Translations under genes and position numbers: made by a program
Notes under the pieces: generated by a model
Database searches by the model: none
What the model was told of the DNA's origin: nothing
The model's input: only the letters and a program-made list of their open reading frames with translations
Assembly (NCBI GenBank): GCA_020465985.1
Contig: JAANYP010004869.1
Span: 1,240,001 to 1,304,000, forward strand
From: Centrapalus pauciflorus
Taxonomy: Eukaryota > Streptophyta > Magnoliopsida > Asterales > Asteraceae
Length of the DNA: 64,000 nucleotides
Reading direction: 5' to 3'
Shown: piece after piece, positions 1 through 11,052 of the stretch
Position numbering within the stretch: position 1 is the first letter of the stretch
How the letters are laid out: each line of letters opens with the position of its first letter

Positions 1-1150
1 GTCCACGTCATTTTCCTTCATATTTGGTCAACACTTTTCCGTCCACGTATCATCAGTTCACAATTTCAACACCCGTATGTTTATGTCAACCGAATACGTG
101 TAATGGCCTAAACTCTTAAACAAACAATTTTTTAATTAGTAAAAGAATGGTAGTCAAGGCCGATTTTTACATTGCAAATTTACTAATTTGTAACAGTACC
201 CTTAATAAGTACAATGATTTCATAATGTGTATAATAAAATACGTTATATAATTAAATCGAAACGTTACTGAAAATACATACTTGTTATTTTAACAAATAA
301 ACAAACAAGCTAGTTATATATCATTTTCGTCGTTCCATTAATTTAGGTGCACAAACTTACTTCATTCTTTTATAGTTTGATCGGTTAAAGGCAGGAATTT
401 TTTTTTATTTTTTTATTTTTATATATATATATAACTAAATGCAAATATATCATGGAAGAATTAATAAAGTATTTGAACCTCGTGTGCCCCATGACTCCAC
501 GCAACATGCTTTCATTCACTAGAATAAGTATATGCTTTTTTTTATATATTGAAAAGTTATGTTCCTTTCCTTAAAATGTTCAATACATGTAACGTTAAGT
601 CGTTAACGTGTCTCAAATCCACGACAACGAAATCAAAAGACTCCAATATCATCTGTTGGCTTGGGGTTAACGTTGTTAGGCTTCTAAAGAATAGCATCTT
701 TTGGCTCAAAATGCCTTTGAAAGTCTTTAGACAGCAAAGAGAGGAGAATATATTGAAAGGGGCGCGCGTGCCTAGCGAGCTACTACAAAACATCAAACAT
801 GCAGGTACAAGTTAATTACGTGCGACAGAAGGCCGGTTGAGAACCCGATTCCACCAGCTCAATTTAGATGCTTTGCACTTAATGCTAATCCAAGAAAAAA
901 AAAATGGATAAAGACTTTAAATCAAGCTTCAAGAATTTTGTTAGCAAATAGATCGATTTGATTCCCCTAAAGACATTATGATATCTGCTTTTCCAGATCG
1001 AGTGCCCAAATAGTCACTTGTATGATAGCATCAATAGATCTTGAAAACATGCAGATTCTGCTAGCTAGAAATATGCAACTATACTTCAAATTTTCCCAAA
1101 ACTTTCACCATTTCAGACCAGTGACTTGCAGCACACAACCACTTTTCACA
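1..1150. other. AT-rich intergenic DNA, no recognisable gene
   Basis: The stretch holds short TA and T runs. Overlapping reading frames of about 80 codons at 549-815 have no recognisable motif and lie on both strands, so they look like chance frames. Nothing here can be given a function. Confidence 0.5.
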
Positions 1151-1152
1151 AT

Positions 1153-1693
1153 CATGGGTGTGTATGGCCGTATGGGTCGGGTCGGTGTGGACCCAAAACC
1201 TAACCTATTAGTCTATTGAATTCATAGACGTACAGGTTTCCATCGTCCATTATAACTTAATGGTTCGGTTATGCTTATATGTCAATTGACTAAACCTTAA
1301 TTAAGTTTATTATTTATTTAATTATGTAACTTAGTTACTTTTTAATTTGTTAGATTTATACAATGATTTCTGATTTTTGTCCACACACGTGAATATTACA
1401 TAAATCGTTTTAATGTTTTATGATAAAAGTAATTTTAAATATATCTTATTCAAATTGGTTACAAACTATCGCAAGATTTTCTTAATATTAATCTTATATA
1501 TTTAGGTATAATCAGATATAAATTTAATTAAATGACATCTATATATATAATAATAATAAAAGTACAAATCATTTTTCAAAGCCAAACCGATTTAATCAGT
1601 GAACTAAAATTTAAAAACCAAACAATCTATTTTAGTAATGATTTTTTTTGCTTAAATCTGTTTTTGGGTATTATGCACACAACTCATCCCTAA
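1153..1693. mobile_element. Putative hAT-like MITE, degenerate
   Basis: The left edge reads atgggtgtgtatggccgtat and the right edge, read on the opposite strand, begins agggatgagttgtgtgcata. The ends are therefore roughly inverted, as in hAT-derived elements with GGGATG-type termini. The body is AT-rich and non-coding. No clear 8-bp target duplication was found, so the boundaries are approximate. Confidence 0.3.
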
Positions 1694-3394
1694 TTGCAAC
1701 CTAAATATTGTTTAATCTCCATTACGCTTCTTCTTTGCAATTTCTATTTTTTATTCTGAGACCCTAACTTATTCTATTAACGAAAATTAAAAAAATGTAT
1801 CAATCACTTGCATACATACATGGACAAAAATACATAATTTTTGTAAGTTTGAGAAGGCAAAGAAAAAAAAAAGTGACTACACACATTTTCTATTGACAGT
1901 TGTGGTTAATTAGCGTACTTGTATTTTCTACAAGCTATTTTAGCACGTAATATTTGTGGCAATTAAAAAGGATTGTTTCGTGTTAGTGACTTTAATTAGT
2001 GTGAAATATTCTTACATTTTGGTATATATGTTTTGGCATGTAAAGTTAAAAAATGCATAGATTGAGGAAGCTTAAGTAGTTGAAACTATTTTGATGAACC
2101 TAAAATTCTTTTGGTTACTAGGAATAAAACTTGTAAATAATTTATTTGAAATAATGAATGTTTTTTTTTTCTATACATTGGAAAGGGTATATCAATAATT
2201 CGATAGCTACTTTTCTTTGAAATGGTCGAAATACACATACTTTGCTAGCAACGAGTCTTGAATTCACAACAATCGGTTCAATTCAAAGATTGAACCCACT
2301 GGTATTGGTTTGACTTAAAAAGCTACTAGTAAAAGAGATTTTGAATCTAATTCTTGGTGTATAATTTGTTCTGATTCTCAATTATTAGGTAACGAACGAA
2401 TAAGGAAGTATAACATCATGGACTTGCCTTCCTCTCTAATATGCTTATGAATCTTCTACTTTTATATATAGCCTTTTCACCATGGCAAGGAAGGTATATC
2501 AAATCAAATTTAGAAAAATATGATAGACATGTATGACCACTTTTATAATTATCCTATTCCTAGAACAAGAAGAAAAAATGAGAAAAATTTTAGAACAAAA
2601 CACAACATCAAAAAGCATGTGAGCAGTGCATAACTAATATATCCACTAAAGTTCATCATAAAAATGGCAGTGCAAAACTAATATATCCACTGAAGTTAAG
2701 CATGTGACAAACTATTATAGTGACATGAAAAAGTTCATCATAAAAATGGCCACTAAAGTAAACTAGGGATCAAAAGGGAAGGTGTTTACCATCATATTTT
2801 TAATATTTTATCACTTTAGTAAGAAAAAAAAAATTGTCTTAGAAACCAAATCGATAAAATGGTAGAAATATGATGGCTAGTTTTCTCAATATAACATTTA
2901 GGGGATTTGGCTTTTGGTATAATGGAATGAAATGAAATGAAAAATAAAATAAATAAATAAATTTAATGAAATTATAAAAATAGTCACTAAAGATAGTAAT
3001 GATGTAATTATACAAAATTTAAACAAATAATTAATAAATGAAATTAAAAACTAAAATTTTATTATAAAACTTCACAACAAAATATGAAACACAAATTTGG
3101 TTTATTTTGTTATTTATGAAATCTTAGAAAAACTTAAAAAATAAATAAAGTTAGGTTTAATTTGATATTTTACTGTTATTGATAAAAATATGAAAAGATG
3201 TTACTATTTTTGATAACTGAAAAGTTGTTGGTTTGCAGGTTACCAACTACTATTATTGATAGAAAAATTGAAAATAGTTACTATAAACGATAAAAAGTAT
3301 AAAACTCAATTTTATTAATGATAGAAAATAAATAGTGTTACTATTAATGATAAAAATGACAAAAGTTATTACTTTTTTTGGTCATTTGCCTGGA
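1694..3394. other. Non-coding AT-rich DNA with short local repeats
   Basis: At 2620-2770 the phrases 'actaatatatccact' and 'agttcatcataaaaatggc' each occur twice, a small local duplication. At 3160-3375 a degenerate motif of the form 'ttactattaatgataaaa' recurs four or five times. No coding frame stands out. Confidence 0.45.
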
Positions 3395-3472
3395 AAAAAA
3401 TTTAAAAAGTTTTTTTTAAAAGGTGGTACTTCTAGTGCGCTGCATAATGAGTGGTACTCTCCTGAGCCATAC
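3395..3472 (+). mobile_element. Family-B MITE, right-end fragment
   Basis: The piece 'ggtggtacttctagtgcgct' followed by 'gcataatgagtggtactc' matches the right ends of the elements ending at about 23,468 and 52,768. Only the right end is present, and it abuts a TA run and then another family-B element. It is probably a truncated older copy. Confidence 0.5.
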
Positions 3473-3490
3473 ATATATATATATATATAT
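3473..3490. repeat. (TA)n microsatellite
   Basis: A short alternating TA run separates two pieces of family-B MITE. Confidence 0.85.
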
Positions 3491-3912
3491 AGTTCGTGTG
3501 AGTACCTAAAAAATGCAGAGCACCGTGAGTACCTGTGAACACGCGGGTTTCAGATGTGAACTTGCTCCGAAAAAAAGTTTTTTTTTGAATTTTTTTTCAT
3601 ATTCATTTAAATACAAATAATATAAGGCTATTCGTAAAAAACTATATACATTTACACTTTCTATCATCTTAAAAGTCATGTGAACGTGAAAAATTAATGT
3701 GAACATACTTAATTGTGAACACACGTTCACAACAGTACAGTTTATGTGAACACACATGTTTCACATAATTCTAGTGTGTGTTTATGTGTGATTTTTTGCA
3801 AATAGTCTTGTATTATTAATTTAAACGTGATTATGAAAAAAAATTTCAAAAAAAATTTATTTTAAGCGAGGTACCGCCGGTACTCCGCAAAACTAGTGGT
3901 ACTCATTTGAAC

Positions 3913-3915
<3 letters not shown>
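3491..3915 (+). mobile_element. Family-B MITE (B1), about 425 bp
   Basis: The left end reads 'agttcgtgtgagtacc' and the right end, read inverted, begins 'gggttcaaatgagtacc', so the termini are imperfect inverted repeats. The centre is itself palindromic, built from 'gtgaacacac' and its complement. Both sides are TA runs. A near-identical copy lies in opposite orientation at 38,717-39,147. The element has no coding capacity, and minus-strand frames across it are by-products of its symmetry. Confidence 0.7.

Positions 3916-3954
<39 letters not shown>
3915..3954. repeat. (TA)n microsatellite
   Basis: About 20 TA units lie exactly between MITE B1 and MITE A1. Confidence 0.9.
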
Positions 3955-3956
<2 letters not shown>

Positions 3957-4158
3957 AGGTTCAATTGAGAACTTTTATGCATCGGGGCACCTCGAGGCAC
4001 TTTTGTGCATCGGATAATCCACCAAGGGTGCATAAAGGGCATTTAGGGAAAACTAAAGACATGAAAATTAATTTATTTCTAAAAATCATTAAATGATAAT
4101 TAGGAGTTACATTTTGAATTAAAATCTAATAATAACTACATTCCTCATTTTCCTCCTC

Positions 4159-4195
<37 letters not shown>

Positions 4196-4929
4196 ATCGT
4201 GTTCTTCATGATTTTCTTAGTGATTATGATTTGAATACAAAGATTAACGATGAACAACGATGATGATGAACATGAACAAGAGAGGTAACCGATGATAATT
4301 ATGAAGAACATGATGCATAGATGGATGATGAACGATAAATAATGATAATGCATAGATGGATGATGAACAATAGCAAAACATAGCTGAATGATGAACGATG
4401 AACAACGAAAAATGATGATGCATAAATGGATGATGAACAACGACGATGCATAGATGAATGATGAACAAGTTGAACATGATGCATAGCTGAATGAAGAATA
4501 TGAACGACAAACACGATGCATAAAAGAATGATGAACAAGTTGAACACGATGCATAAATGAATTTGTGTATTTTTTTTTTTTGTTAAATGCGTTTTTTTTA
4601 ACACAATGCATAGATAAACACGATTAACGATGAAATGCATCGATCTCCATCATCTTTTTTGAATTTGTGTACTTTTTTTAAATTTGGAAATGTATCAATT
4701 GAATTTATTTAGCATTTATTATTTGATTATTTGTTGAAATAATAAAATTTAATGAGGTATGCACATTCCCCAAAATGCCCTTCTTTCTTTGTTTCTATAA
4801 TGTACAATATGCATAAAATTGTCCAACTATTTACCCTTTTGCCATTAATCTAATTTATACAATTTTTTGATCTAATGGATGGTATAGGTTCTTTTGTACC
4901 TCGATGCATAAAAGTTCTCAATTGAACCT

Positions 4930-4932
<3 letters not shown>
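3955..4932 (+). mobile_element. Family-A MITE (A1), about 978 bp
   Basis: The left terminus 'gaggttcaattgagaacttt' is matched by its reverse complement at the right terminus (…'aaaagttctcaattgaacctc'), a terminal inverted repeat of about 40 bp. TA runs flank both ends. Inside are a (TC)n run at 4162-4194 and, at about 4250-4560, many degenerate copies of 'gatgcatagatgaatgatga'. A second copy of about the same length lies at 58,174-59,151. Long minus-strand frames through the repeats read as low-complexity H/L/I/S-rich protein and are not genes. Confidence 0.75.
4162..4194. repeat. (TC)n microsatellite inside MITE A1
   Basis: A pure TC run, degenerate in the A2 copy at about 58,382-58,410. 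Confidence 0.85.

Positions 4933-4986
<54 letters not shown>
4933..4986. repeat. (TA)n microsatellite
   Basis: About 27 TA units bound the right end of MITE A1. Confidence 0.9.
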
Positions 4987-4992
<6 letters not shown>

Positions 4993-5030
4993 GGTAATGA
5001 ACTAATTAAAATATTAAATATCCTTTTTAG

Positions 5031-5084
5031 GTGGTTGGGCCGTTGGGGTGCCTGGGGTGGGGGAAGGGTTGGGGCCTTGGGGAG
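5031..5084 (+). other. G-rich tract, candidate G-quadruplex
   Basis: Seven runs of three to five G occur within about 50 bases, separated by 1-5 bases, on the plus strand. The tract lies in otherwise AT-rich DNA just right of a TA array. This is sufficient in principle for intramolecular quadruplex folding. No gene is associated with it. Confidence 0.55.
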
Positions 5085-6238
5085 AATTGGTGATAATTAA
5101 AATCCAAAACTGCATGCCCACTTACACATGTATATATTCTCACTTGTTAGGGAAACGACAAGAAGAATATATATACATAATCAGTTTGGAATTGGCATCT
5201 TAGATTTGCCACCTCTCCAAAATATATTGGAAGATGCAAAGAAGTAAAATTGTGTTAAAAGTTTTGGTGCATTTATTCGAATATGACATATCTCAAATTC
5301 ACCACGCTTACAATATTCTATTACTATGATATATCCATCAATCAGAGTGAGCACAGTTTAGATTTTGTTTGCCATTCTTGTTTTAATGTGTTTCTTCAAA
5401 AAAAATATCTAACATACAAGAATTGGATTGCAAACCAAAATAATTGAAAATCAACTGTACATTGATTGTTGGGGAATATAAAATAGGGTAAAGAGAATCA
5501 ATGACAATCCATCTAAACTTGGATTTACCAATTGACCCCAATGCGTCTGAATCACATGAAATTCACTTTAGGATAATTTAACGATTACAGTTTATTTTTA
5601 GGCACAACACGAGAGCAAAACTTCATGTATATGGTATATATGTCCAAATTCTGGAGAGCCCAAAGTAATTTGTGTATTCACATATTTATACACAACGAAA
5701 TGATGTTCTGGAAGGAAAACAACTGTTGCATTTGGAACGAATCTACAGGGTTATTACCTTCTTTGGCCAGATCTCCCAGCCTTTTCACAATTACAGTTCA
5801 CAACGCCCTTGATGAGCGAGTTAATTGTCACAACTTCAAGGCAAACCTTAACAACCAAAACCTTAACTAAAACAAGGATAAGCAGGTTCACTATAAGTAA
5901 TCTTAGAATCACTTCAAACCTTAAAAGAGCATCTGCCTCTTTACCCTGCTAGGGGAACTGCCCTGGACCCTAAGCATTTGGCAGTTAGCTTGCACCCTGC
6001 ATCTTCTTAAATGTTTGAAATTTAACACAAATTCCGTTTACAAAAAATTGTAGGGTTCATTGTAGGATAAGTGTCTGGTAACTGTTATGTGAAACGATTC
6101 CATATACTTATCCTAATGGAATTGATTCAAAGCCCTTTTCTAGTGGCATTTCTGATTAATATCATTGGATTCCTTTATAGTACTTTTTCAAAAGATAATG
6201 CAAGACAAGAAAGTGAAGATAATCTGTAATCATGCTCT
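5085..6238. other. Intergenic DNA upstream of the small-protein relic
   Basis: Mostly unique sequence. An 81-codon frame at 5625-5870 has no recognisable domain and begins without a plausible promoter. Nothing else could be assigned. Confidence 0.4.
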
Positions 6239-6239
6239 C

Positions 6240-6248
6240 TATAAAAAG
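6240..6248 (+). promoter_or_regulatory. TATA box of the small-protein relic
   Basis: The motif tataaaaag lies about 110 bases before the ATG at 6353, at a normal distance for a plant promoter with a leader of roughly 80 bases. Confidence 0.5.
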
Positions 6249-6352
6249 AGTCTGCCATTTTGTTCACAAACTTTCAATCAGCCTAGATTGAACTTTCATC
6301 ATAACTCACACTTGTAACCTTTCTGCAACTTCTTATACAACTTCTAGTCTTG

Positions 6353-6650
6353 ATGGCATCAAAGACTAAGATGGATCTTAATATGGTAGGGTTACACTGT
6401 TTCACAGTGGCAGATGAGTGCTTTGGGCAAAAAGGAAATGCACCTAATGTTCAACAACAGCCTCAACATCAGCTATGCCGTTACCGGCATCGGCCACAAC
6501 ATGCCACTGTACATCAGGTGATGCTTCCAGCTGCTGAAACAAGAGGGGTAGTCATTGAATTTTACCAAGCAGCAGCATCTTGAGGTGGCACGTGCACATG
6601 AATTTGGAGAAATCTGACCTGAATGCTATATATAGAATAGTTGTACTCTT
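6353..6650 (+). pseudogene. Decayed third member of the small MYGG-motif protein family
   Basis: The open frame runs 76 codons from the ATG at 6353 to a stop at 6581-6583. I do not recognise the family by name. Its first 26 residues share the pattern K-x-x-L-x-x-[IV]-G-x-x-x-F-[ST]-V-x-D-[DE]-x-F with the proteins at 27,170 and 29,018. Near its end, VVIEFYQAA lines up with VIxxYQA or VINxDQAA of the other two. Immediately after the stop the DNA still encodes GGT and, after a one-base shift, VHMN, matching GGTVYMD of the 27,170 protein. The conserved C-terminus has therefore been lost through a stop and a small deletion. The middle is Q/H-rich. It may still be transcribed, since a TATA box is present. 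An alternative is a real but shortened family member. Confidence 0.5.
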
Positions 6651-7400
6651 TGTTAGTTTATCTTTGCATGTAGCATATATATGTGATTAAGGAGATGAAA
6701 ACATCCATGTGGCTAGCTCTTATCGTTTGATGACCTGGGTAGTTTGTGTACAGACAAGTTTTAGCCTCTACTAAAGTTTGAGAGCTTTTTTGTGTACCCT
6801 TTTGTCCTATGATATGGTTAAAACATTTCCTATTAAAGATCTCTCTCCTTCCCTTCTGTATGTCTAATAACAAGGCAAGATTCTTTGTTATCCGAGCCTT
6901 TAATCATTTGGAACCTCCATCATCATGACGCACCTCCTTCAGACTTTACCGTGAACCATGGAAAGTAAACGTAGATGGATTGAGAAGAGACAGAAATTTT
7001 AAATATATGTGGGGGCGGATGTAAGCACGGCTACTGATATCAAATGTCACCGGTAAATGTGCGATATGTAATATATCATATGCTAAATTATGTTAAACTT
7101 TTTTTTACAGATTTTATAACATGAAAAAATTTACGAGTACAAACAAACTATCAACAACAAATTTTTATTACAGAATAAGTCTTATACGTATTTTGCAAAG
7201 AGCTAGGTTGTCTCCATGTATTTCTGGTCATATACGGATTAAGTTAATGTTCTAAGGAGAAAAACCAGATTGGCCCATTGCCCCCATTCAATCTAAATGT
7301 GATCTGTCATAGGAGAAAACCCCTGATTTTAGAGTTGATAATACAATAAAACACTAGCAGAATCTACATTTGATACATCATACACACTCGTTTTTCACAT
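6651..7400. other. Intergenic DNA, no gene seen
   Basis: Mixed-composition, apparently unique sequence. A 71-codon minus-strand frame at 6658-6873 overlaps the likely 3' flank of the relic and has no recognisable motif. Confidence 0.4.
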
Positions 7401-7403
7401 TTC

Positions 7404-7405
7404 AG

Positions 7406-7437
<32 letters not shown>
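7404..7437. repeat. (GATA)n microsatellite
   Basis: About seven uninterrupted gata units are followed by a degenerate tail. Confidence 0.85.
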
Positions 7438-7474
7438 TAGATAGTGAGAAAGAAAGAAACAGAAATAGAAGAGA

Positions 7475-7715
7475 GAGCCATAGTCGTAGGGTAGCAGCAT
7501 CAAAGGGTTGCAGATCGAGAAGATCAAAAGCCACGATCGAAGGGTTGCGGTGTCGAAGATGTAGAGCCACCGTTCAAGGGTTTCAGCAGCGAAAAGCCAC
7601 CTTCAAATATCAAGAGCCATCGTCGAAAAGTTGCAGTGTCGAAGATCGAGAGCCAAGGTTTAAGGGTTTCAGCAAACACCCACCGTCGAAGGGTTTCAGC
7701 GAAGGATTTCTAGTT
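7475..7715 (+). repeat. Degenerate tandem repeat, about 40-bp unit
   Basis: Five or six copies of a pattern like 'gccaccgtcgaagggtttca' alternate with 'gtgtcgaagatcgagagcca'. The downstream stretch 7740-7960 repeats 'tgattttgattttgg' and 'ctgcctttctggtat'. The block resembles the leader and first intron of an old gene lying before the GRF relic, but no protein was recognised. A 61-codon frame at 7545-7730 is a by-product of the repeat. Confidence 0.5.
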
Positions 7716-8204
7716 CGGATTTTTGTGTAAGGTATCGATTTGATTTTGTTACTCTGACCGAGGGTCTCGACTCGTGTTCTTTATTTGATTTTGATTTTGG
7801 AACAGATTTCTGGTTTGATTTTAATTTTGGAAGTCTGGCATCGATCTGTTTCTGCCTTTCTGGTATCAATCTGAATCCTGATCTGTTTGATTTTGATTTT
7901 TGGTATCATGATATCATATGTTTCTGCCTTTCTGGTATCGATCGATCTTGGTAGGAGCAGGACGAATAAAAAACGGAAAATAACTCAAAATAGCAATCAA
8001 TTTTTTTATTATCATTATAGCATTCGATCAAGATTTATTCTAAATAATGAAACAAAGTGTTGATTTGGGAGTGTTTAAGGCATTTAACCGGTTAACAATG
8101 GTAAACAAAGTTATACATAACCATATCTAGTACCCCTTCGAGTTTCATCCCTTTAGCACTCCCGCACACGAAGAGAGAAAAAGAAACGAACGAAGGCTTC
8201 ATTT

Positions 8205-8642
8205 ATGGCTTCTTCCTCACTCCCCATATCCAGTAGAAAGGAAGAGATCAAAATCAAGTTTTCAAACGTAGATGAGCTGAACCCACATTTTTCTAGTCTA
8301 AAATATTTTACCTCATCTACGATGAAAAACTCTAATCCAAATTGGTTGATAAGGGTAACAATTCATTGGATGTTTTTGTAGTCATCCAAGGACAGTCCAC
8401 ATTGCAATTATTTTGAATGGGTCGATTGTACAGTGCCAAGAAATATGTGTTTTGAGGCATCAACCATTGAAGCAAAGTTTATAGGGTTGGAGATGGATGT
8501 TGAAACTCTGATTATAGAAAATTTTACCTTCACATAAAAGATAAAGTTGTGTGAGCAAGAGATGAATTGGAAAAAATCAGAAACAAAAGTTTATCGTTGG
8601 TGCTTGGTTTTTAATTATTTTAAGGTGTGTAATGTATGGTAA
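8205..8642 (+). pseudogene. Dead GRF-type zinc-finger gene
   Basis: One frame stays open for 145 codons from the ATG at 8205 except for two stops, at 8379-8381 and 8535-8537. It begins with a Ser-rich leader (MASSSLPISSRKEE), then NSNPNW where GRF fingers have an NP-[GN]-R-x-F core, then PHCNYFEWVD, which matches the C-x-[FY]-F-x-W-x-D signature of the GRF zinc finger. Past the second stop the same frame continues with a charged helix-like segment and a hydrophobic tail (WCLVFNYF), the usual C-terminal layout of small plant GRF-finger proteins. The N-terminal C-x-C-G ligands are not visible. Stops plus the missing ligands indicate a pseudogene. The family assignment rests on these motifs only. 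Confidence 0.5.
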
Positions 8643-8783
8643 GTTAGTGATCATTTTTGTAACAGAATTGAGCAAATGTAATTACTCTGCTTCTATTGTA
8701 ACTGGATTGGCTAATAAGGCCATTGAATGAAACTCAGTATTTGCATATCTCATTTCCAGTGTTTGTACATATTATTAGTATTA

Positions 8784-8840
8784 CTAGTTTAATGACCCAT
8801 GTATTACATGAGTATATTTAATAAATAAATAATTTTTAAA
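8784..8840 (-). mobile_element. Helitron 3' terminus (H3)
   Basis: Read on the minus strand, a short hairpin (actcatgtaatacatgggt) is followed after a few bases by CTAG and then T, the pattern of a Helitron 3' end. The element would extend to higher coordinates, but no 5' TC-type terminus was found before 9.7 kb. Confidence 0.4.
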
Positions 8841-9701
8841 AGTATATAAAAACTTTACATATTATTTTAAATAGAATAATAAGACATTAATGTTAAATGG
8901 TATACAGAAAATTTTGAAATCATATAAACTATGAAATTAAAAGTCATGATATAAAATAAATTAAACAACTATATACGAAATTATAATTTGAATTGTATTT
9001 TATAATAATTTTAATATATAATTATGATTAAAATTTTAAATTGAAAGTCAGTATTTATTTTAATTTAGGATAACATTTAAATTTCAATATGATACTTTTT
9101 AAAATTTTATATTAGTTAGTAAAATTTTAATCAAAATTATTAAAGGTAAGTAGCAAATCTAAATTTTATTTTTTTGTCATTATTTATTGGAACATTAATT
9201 ATTTAGAAAATTAGTTGATTTATTTAAGGAAAAAAGGCGGGAAATTAAAGATGCAGTTCAAGGAGAGAACGTCATGTGGCATAAAATGTTCTCATTTATT
9301 AATATGATCGATCTAGCCATGAGCAGGTTGAATAGAGCTCTAACAGACCTTGGAGGACCGAACCCACGTATGTGGCAAAATACGGGGATGACTTGTGGCT
9401 AGGGGTGAAAGGCCATAGATTAGTAGAGTAAATGTGATGAAATGACTATTACCTTTCTCAAGTTATCTCAGTAATAACTCCATCTAACACCTTTGAGTAA
9501 AACCAAAAACATGTAGACATGATATTTACACAATAACATTCAAAAAAGCCCCTTAACAAAACTGTTTTTCTCCTTAATTTTTCCATTTTTCACAATAGCA
9601 TCCATCTAATTCTTGGTAATTCTTTAATATGATTATTTTATAAATTCTAGAAAAATAGTCGGATTCCACCTTATCCAATAACTGGGGTTTTAAAATCATC
9701 C
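8841..9701. other. AT-rich DNA, probably interior of Helitron H3
   Basis: A non-coding run of A/T-rich sequence with no recognisable frame. The part at 9240-9500 is less AT-rich but unassigned. Confidence 0.3.
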
Positions 9702-9709
9702 CATTGACT
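9702..9709. repeat. 8-bp target duplication of the hAT MITE, left copy
   Basis: CATTGACT here is repeated exactly at 20,000-20,007, on the far side of the nested insertion. Confidence 0.75.
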
Positions 9710-10310
9710 TAGACCTGACAATTCGTGTATTCGTGTCGTGTAACAGGTCAGACACGAATTTTACACGACACGAATTTGCCAAACCTGTACACGATACGAA
9801 ATAAAAAACGTGTCTGGTTATGAAACATGTACACGACACGGAAAAAATTCGTGTTACCTGTGACACGACATGCAATTTAGCCGTGTCACACGAATACACA
9901 ACCTATACACGAATTAGACGCGGATTTTTAACAAAAATATGAACTTATAAATCCAATATCCCATATTCCAAAACATCTAATTTCAAGTTTCCAACATCCA
10001 AAACATATAAATCCAAGTTTCAAAAAATATATAATTCCAAATCCCAAAACATATAAATCCAAGTATCAAACAACACTCCAAATTTCGTGTCTTAGACGTG
10101 TTAGGCGTGTCTTAGACGTGTCATCCGTGTCACACGTATTTTACACGTGTCTTATACGTGTTTATACAGGTAAATTCGTGTTTGACACGTGTAAGACACG
10201 AAACACGAATTTCAAAAACAGGTCAACCTGTTTTGACACGAAACATGAATTTACCAAACCTGTACACGAAAATTATGTGTCGTATACGTATCGTGTCTGT
10301 CGTGTCCCAT
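9710..10310. mobile_element. hAT MITE, left part (split by LTR retrotransposon)
   Basis: The left terminus tagacctgacaat is inverted exactly at 19,987-19,999 (attgtcaggtcta), and CATTGACT flanks both outer ends, an 8-bp duplication typical of hAT elements. Removing the LTR element gives a MITE of about 614 bp. The body is packed with inverted and direct copies of 'cgtgtcgtgt' and 'acacgaat'. Frames at 9696-9899 and 10,118-10,349 read through these repeats and are not genes. Confidence 0.75.
10306..10310. repeat. 5-bp target duplication of the LTR element, left copy
   Basis: CCCAT here and at 19,982-19,986 flank the LTR retrotransposon. Confidence 0.85.
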
Positions 10311-11052
10311 TGTAACATCCCGAAATTTGCAAAAACAATTAAATACTAAACCAATATGGCATAATAATGGGTTAATGTAGTGTTTAAATCCATCTAGTGT
10401 ATTTATGTCAAATTCATCTATTTGGGTATCGAATTAATTAATTGTTGCATTAAATATCATTATAGCTTATTGCAAATAAGAGATGTAGTGGGAGGGGGTA
10501 TTGTGCCAAATTGTGGAAGTGGAAGGGGGGGATTGGCCAAAGGCCAAAAAGGCATCCCTTTTCTCCCCTTTGAACCGTCCAAACCACAACACACACACAC
10601 ACTTCTCATTTTTGGCTTTTGAGAGAAAAGAAGAGAGAAAGAGGTGAATGAGCTAGGGTTTTGCTTGGATGATCAAGTTTTGCAAGACTTGAGGCTAAAT
10701 CTTGGATCTTTAATCTTCATTGAAGGTATATTCATCTTCTACTCCACTCCATTCTCATCATCTTCTCCATTTCATCTATTTTGGAGAATGGAACCCAAAT
10801 GGGTTTAGGTTGAGTTGTTTAGTAAATGCTCTAAAATTTTAATATGTTGTTATATGATCAAAATAGAGCCAAAATATGTAAATACATTGATAGTTCATGT
10901 TGGTTTCGATTAAAAACCATTTATGAGCTCATCTAGGGCTCAAATTGGTAAATGAATGAAATGTAGCGTTTCTATGCTTATTAGAGCTTGGGATGAGTTC
11001 AAATATGTTTATAAATGATTTATTTATCATTTGGGAGTAGTAGAAATCGATA

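Noticed and set aside
549..815. 88-codon plus-strand frame
   Set aside because: It lacks an ATG at the stated start, overlaps a 79-codon minus-strand frame, and has no known motif or promoter.
4126..4640. Minus-strand frames of 88-161 codons rich in H, L, I and S
   Set aside because: They read through the 'gatgcatagatgaatgatga' repeats of MITE A1. The same pseudo-proteins recur in A2 at 58,464-58,869 in several registers, as expected for repeats and not for genes.
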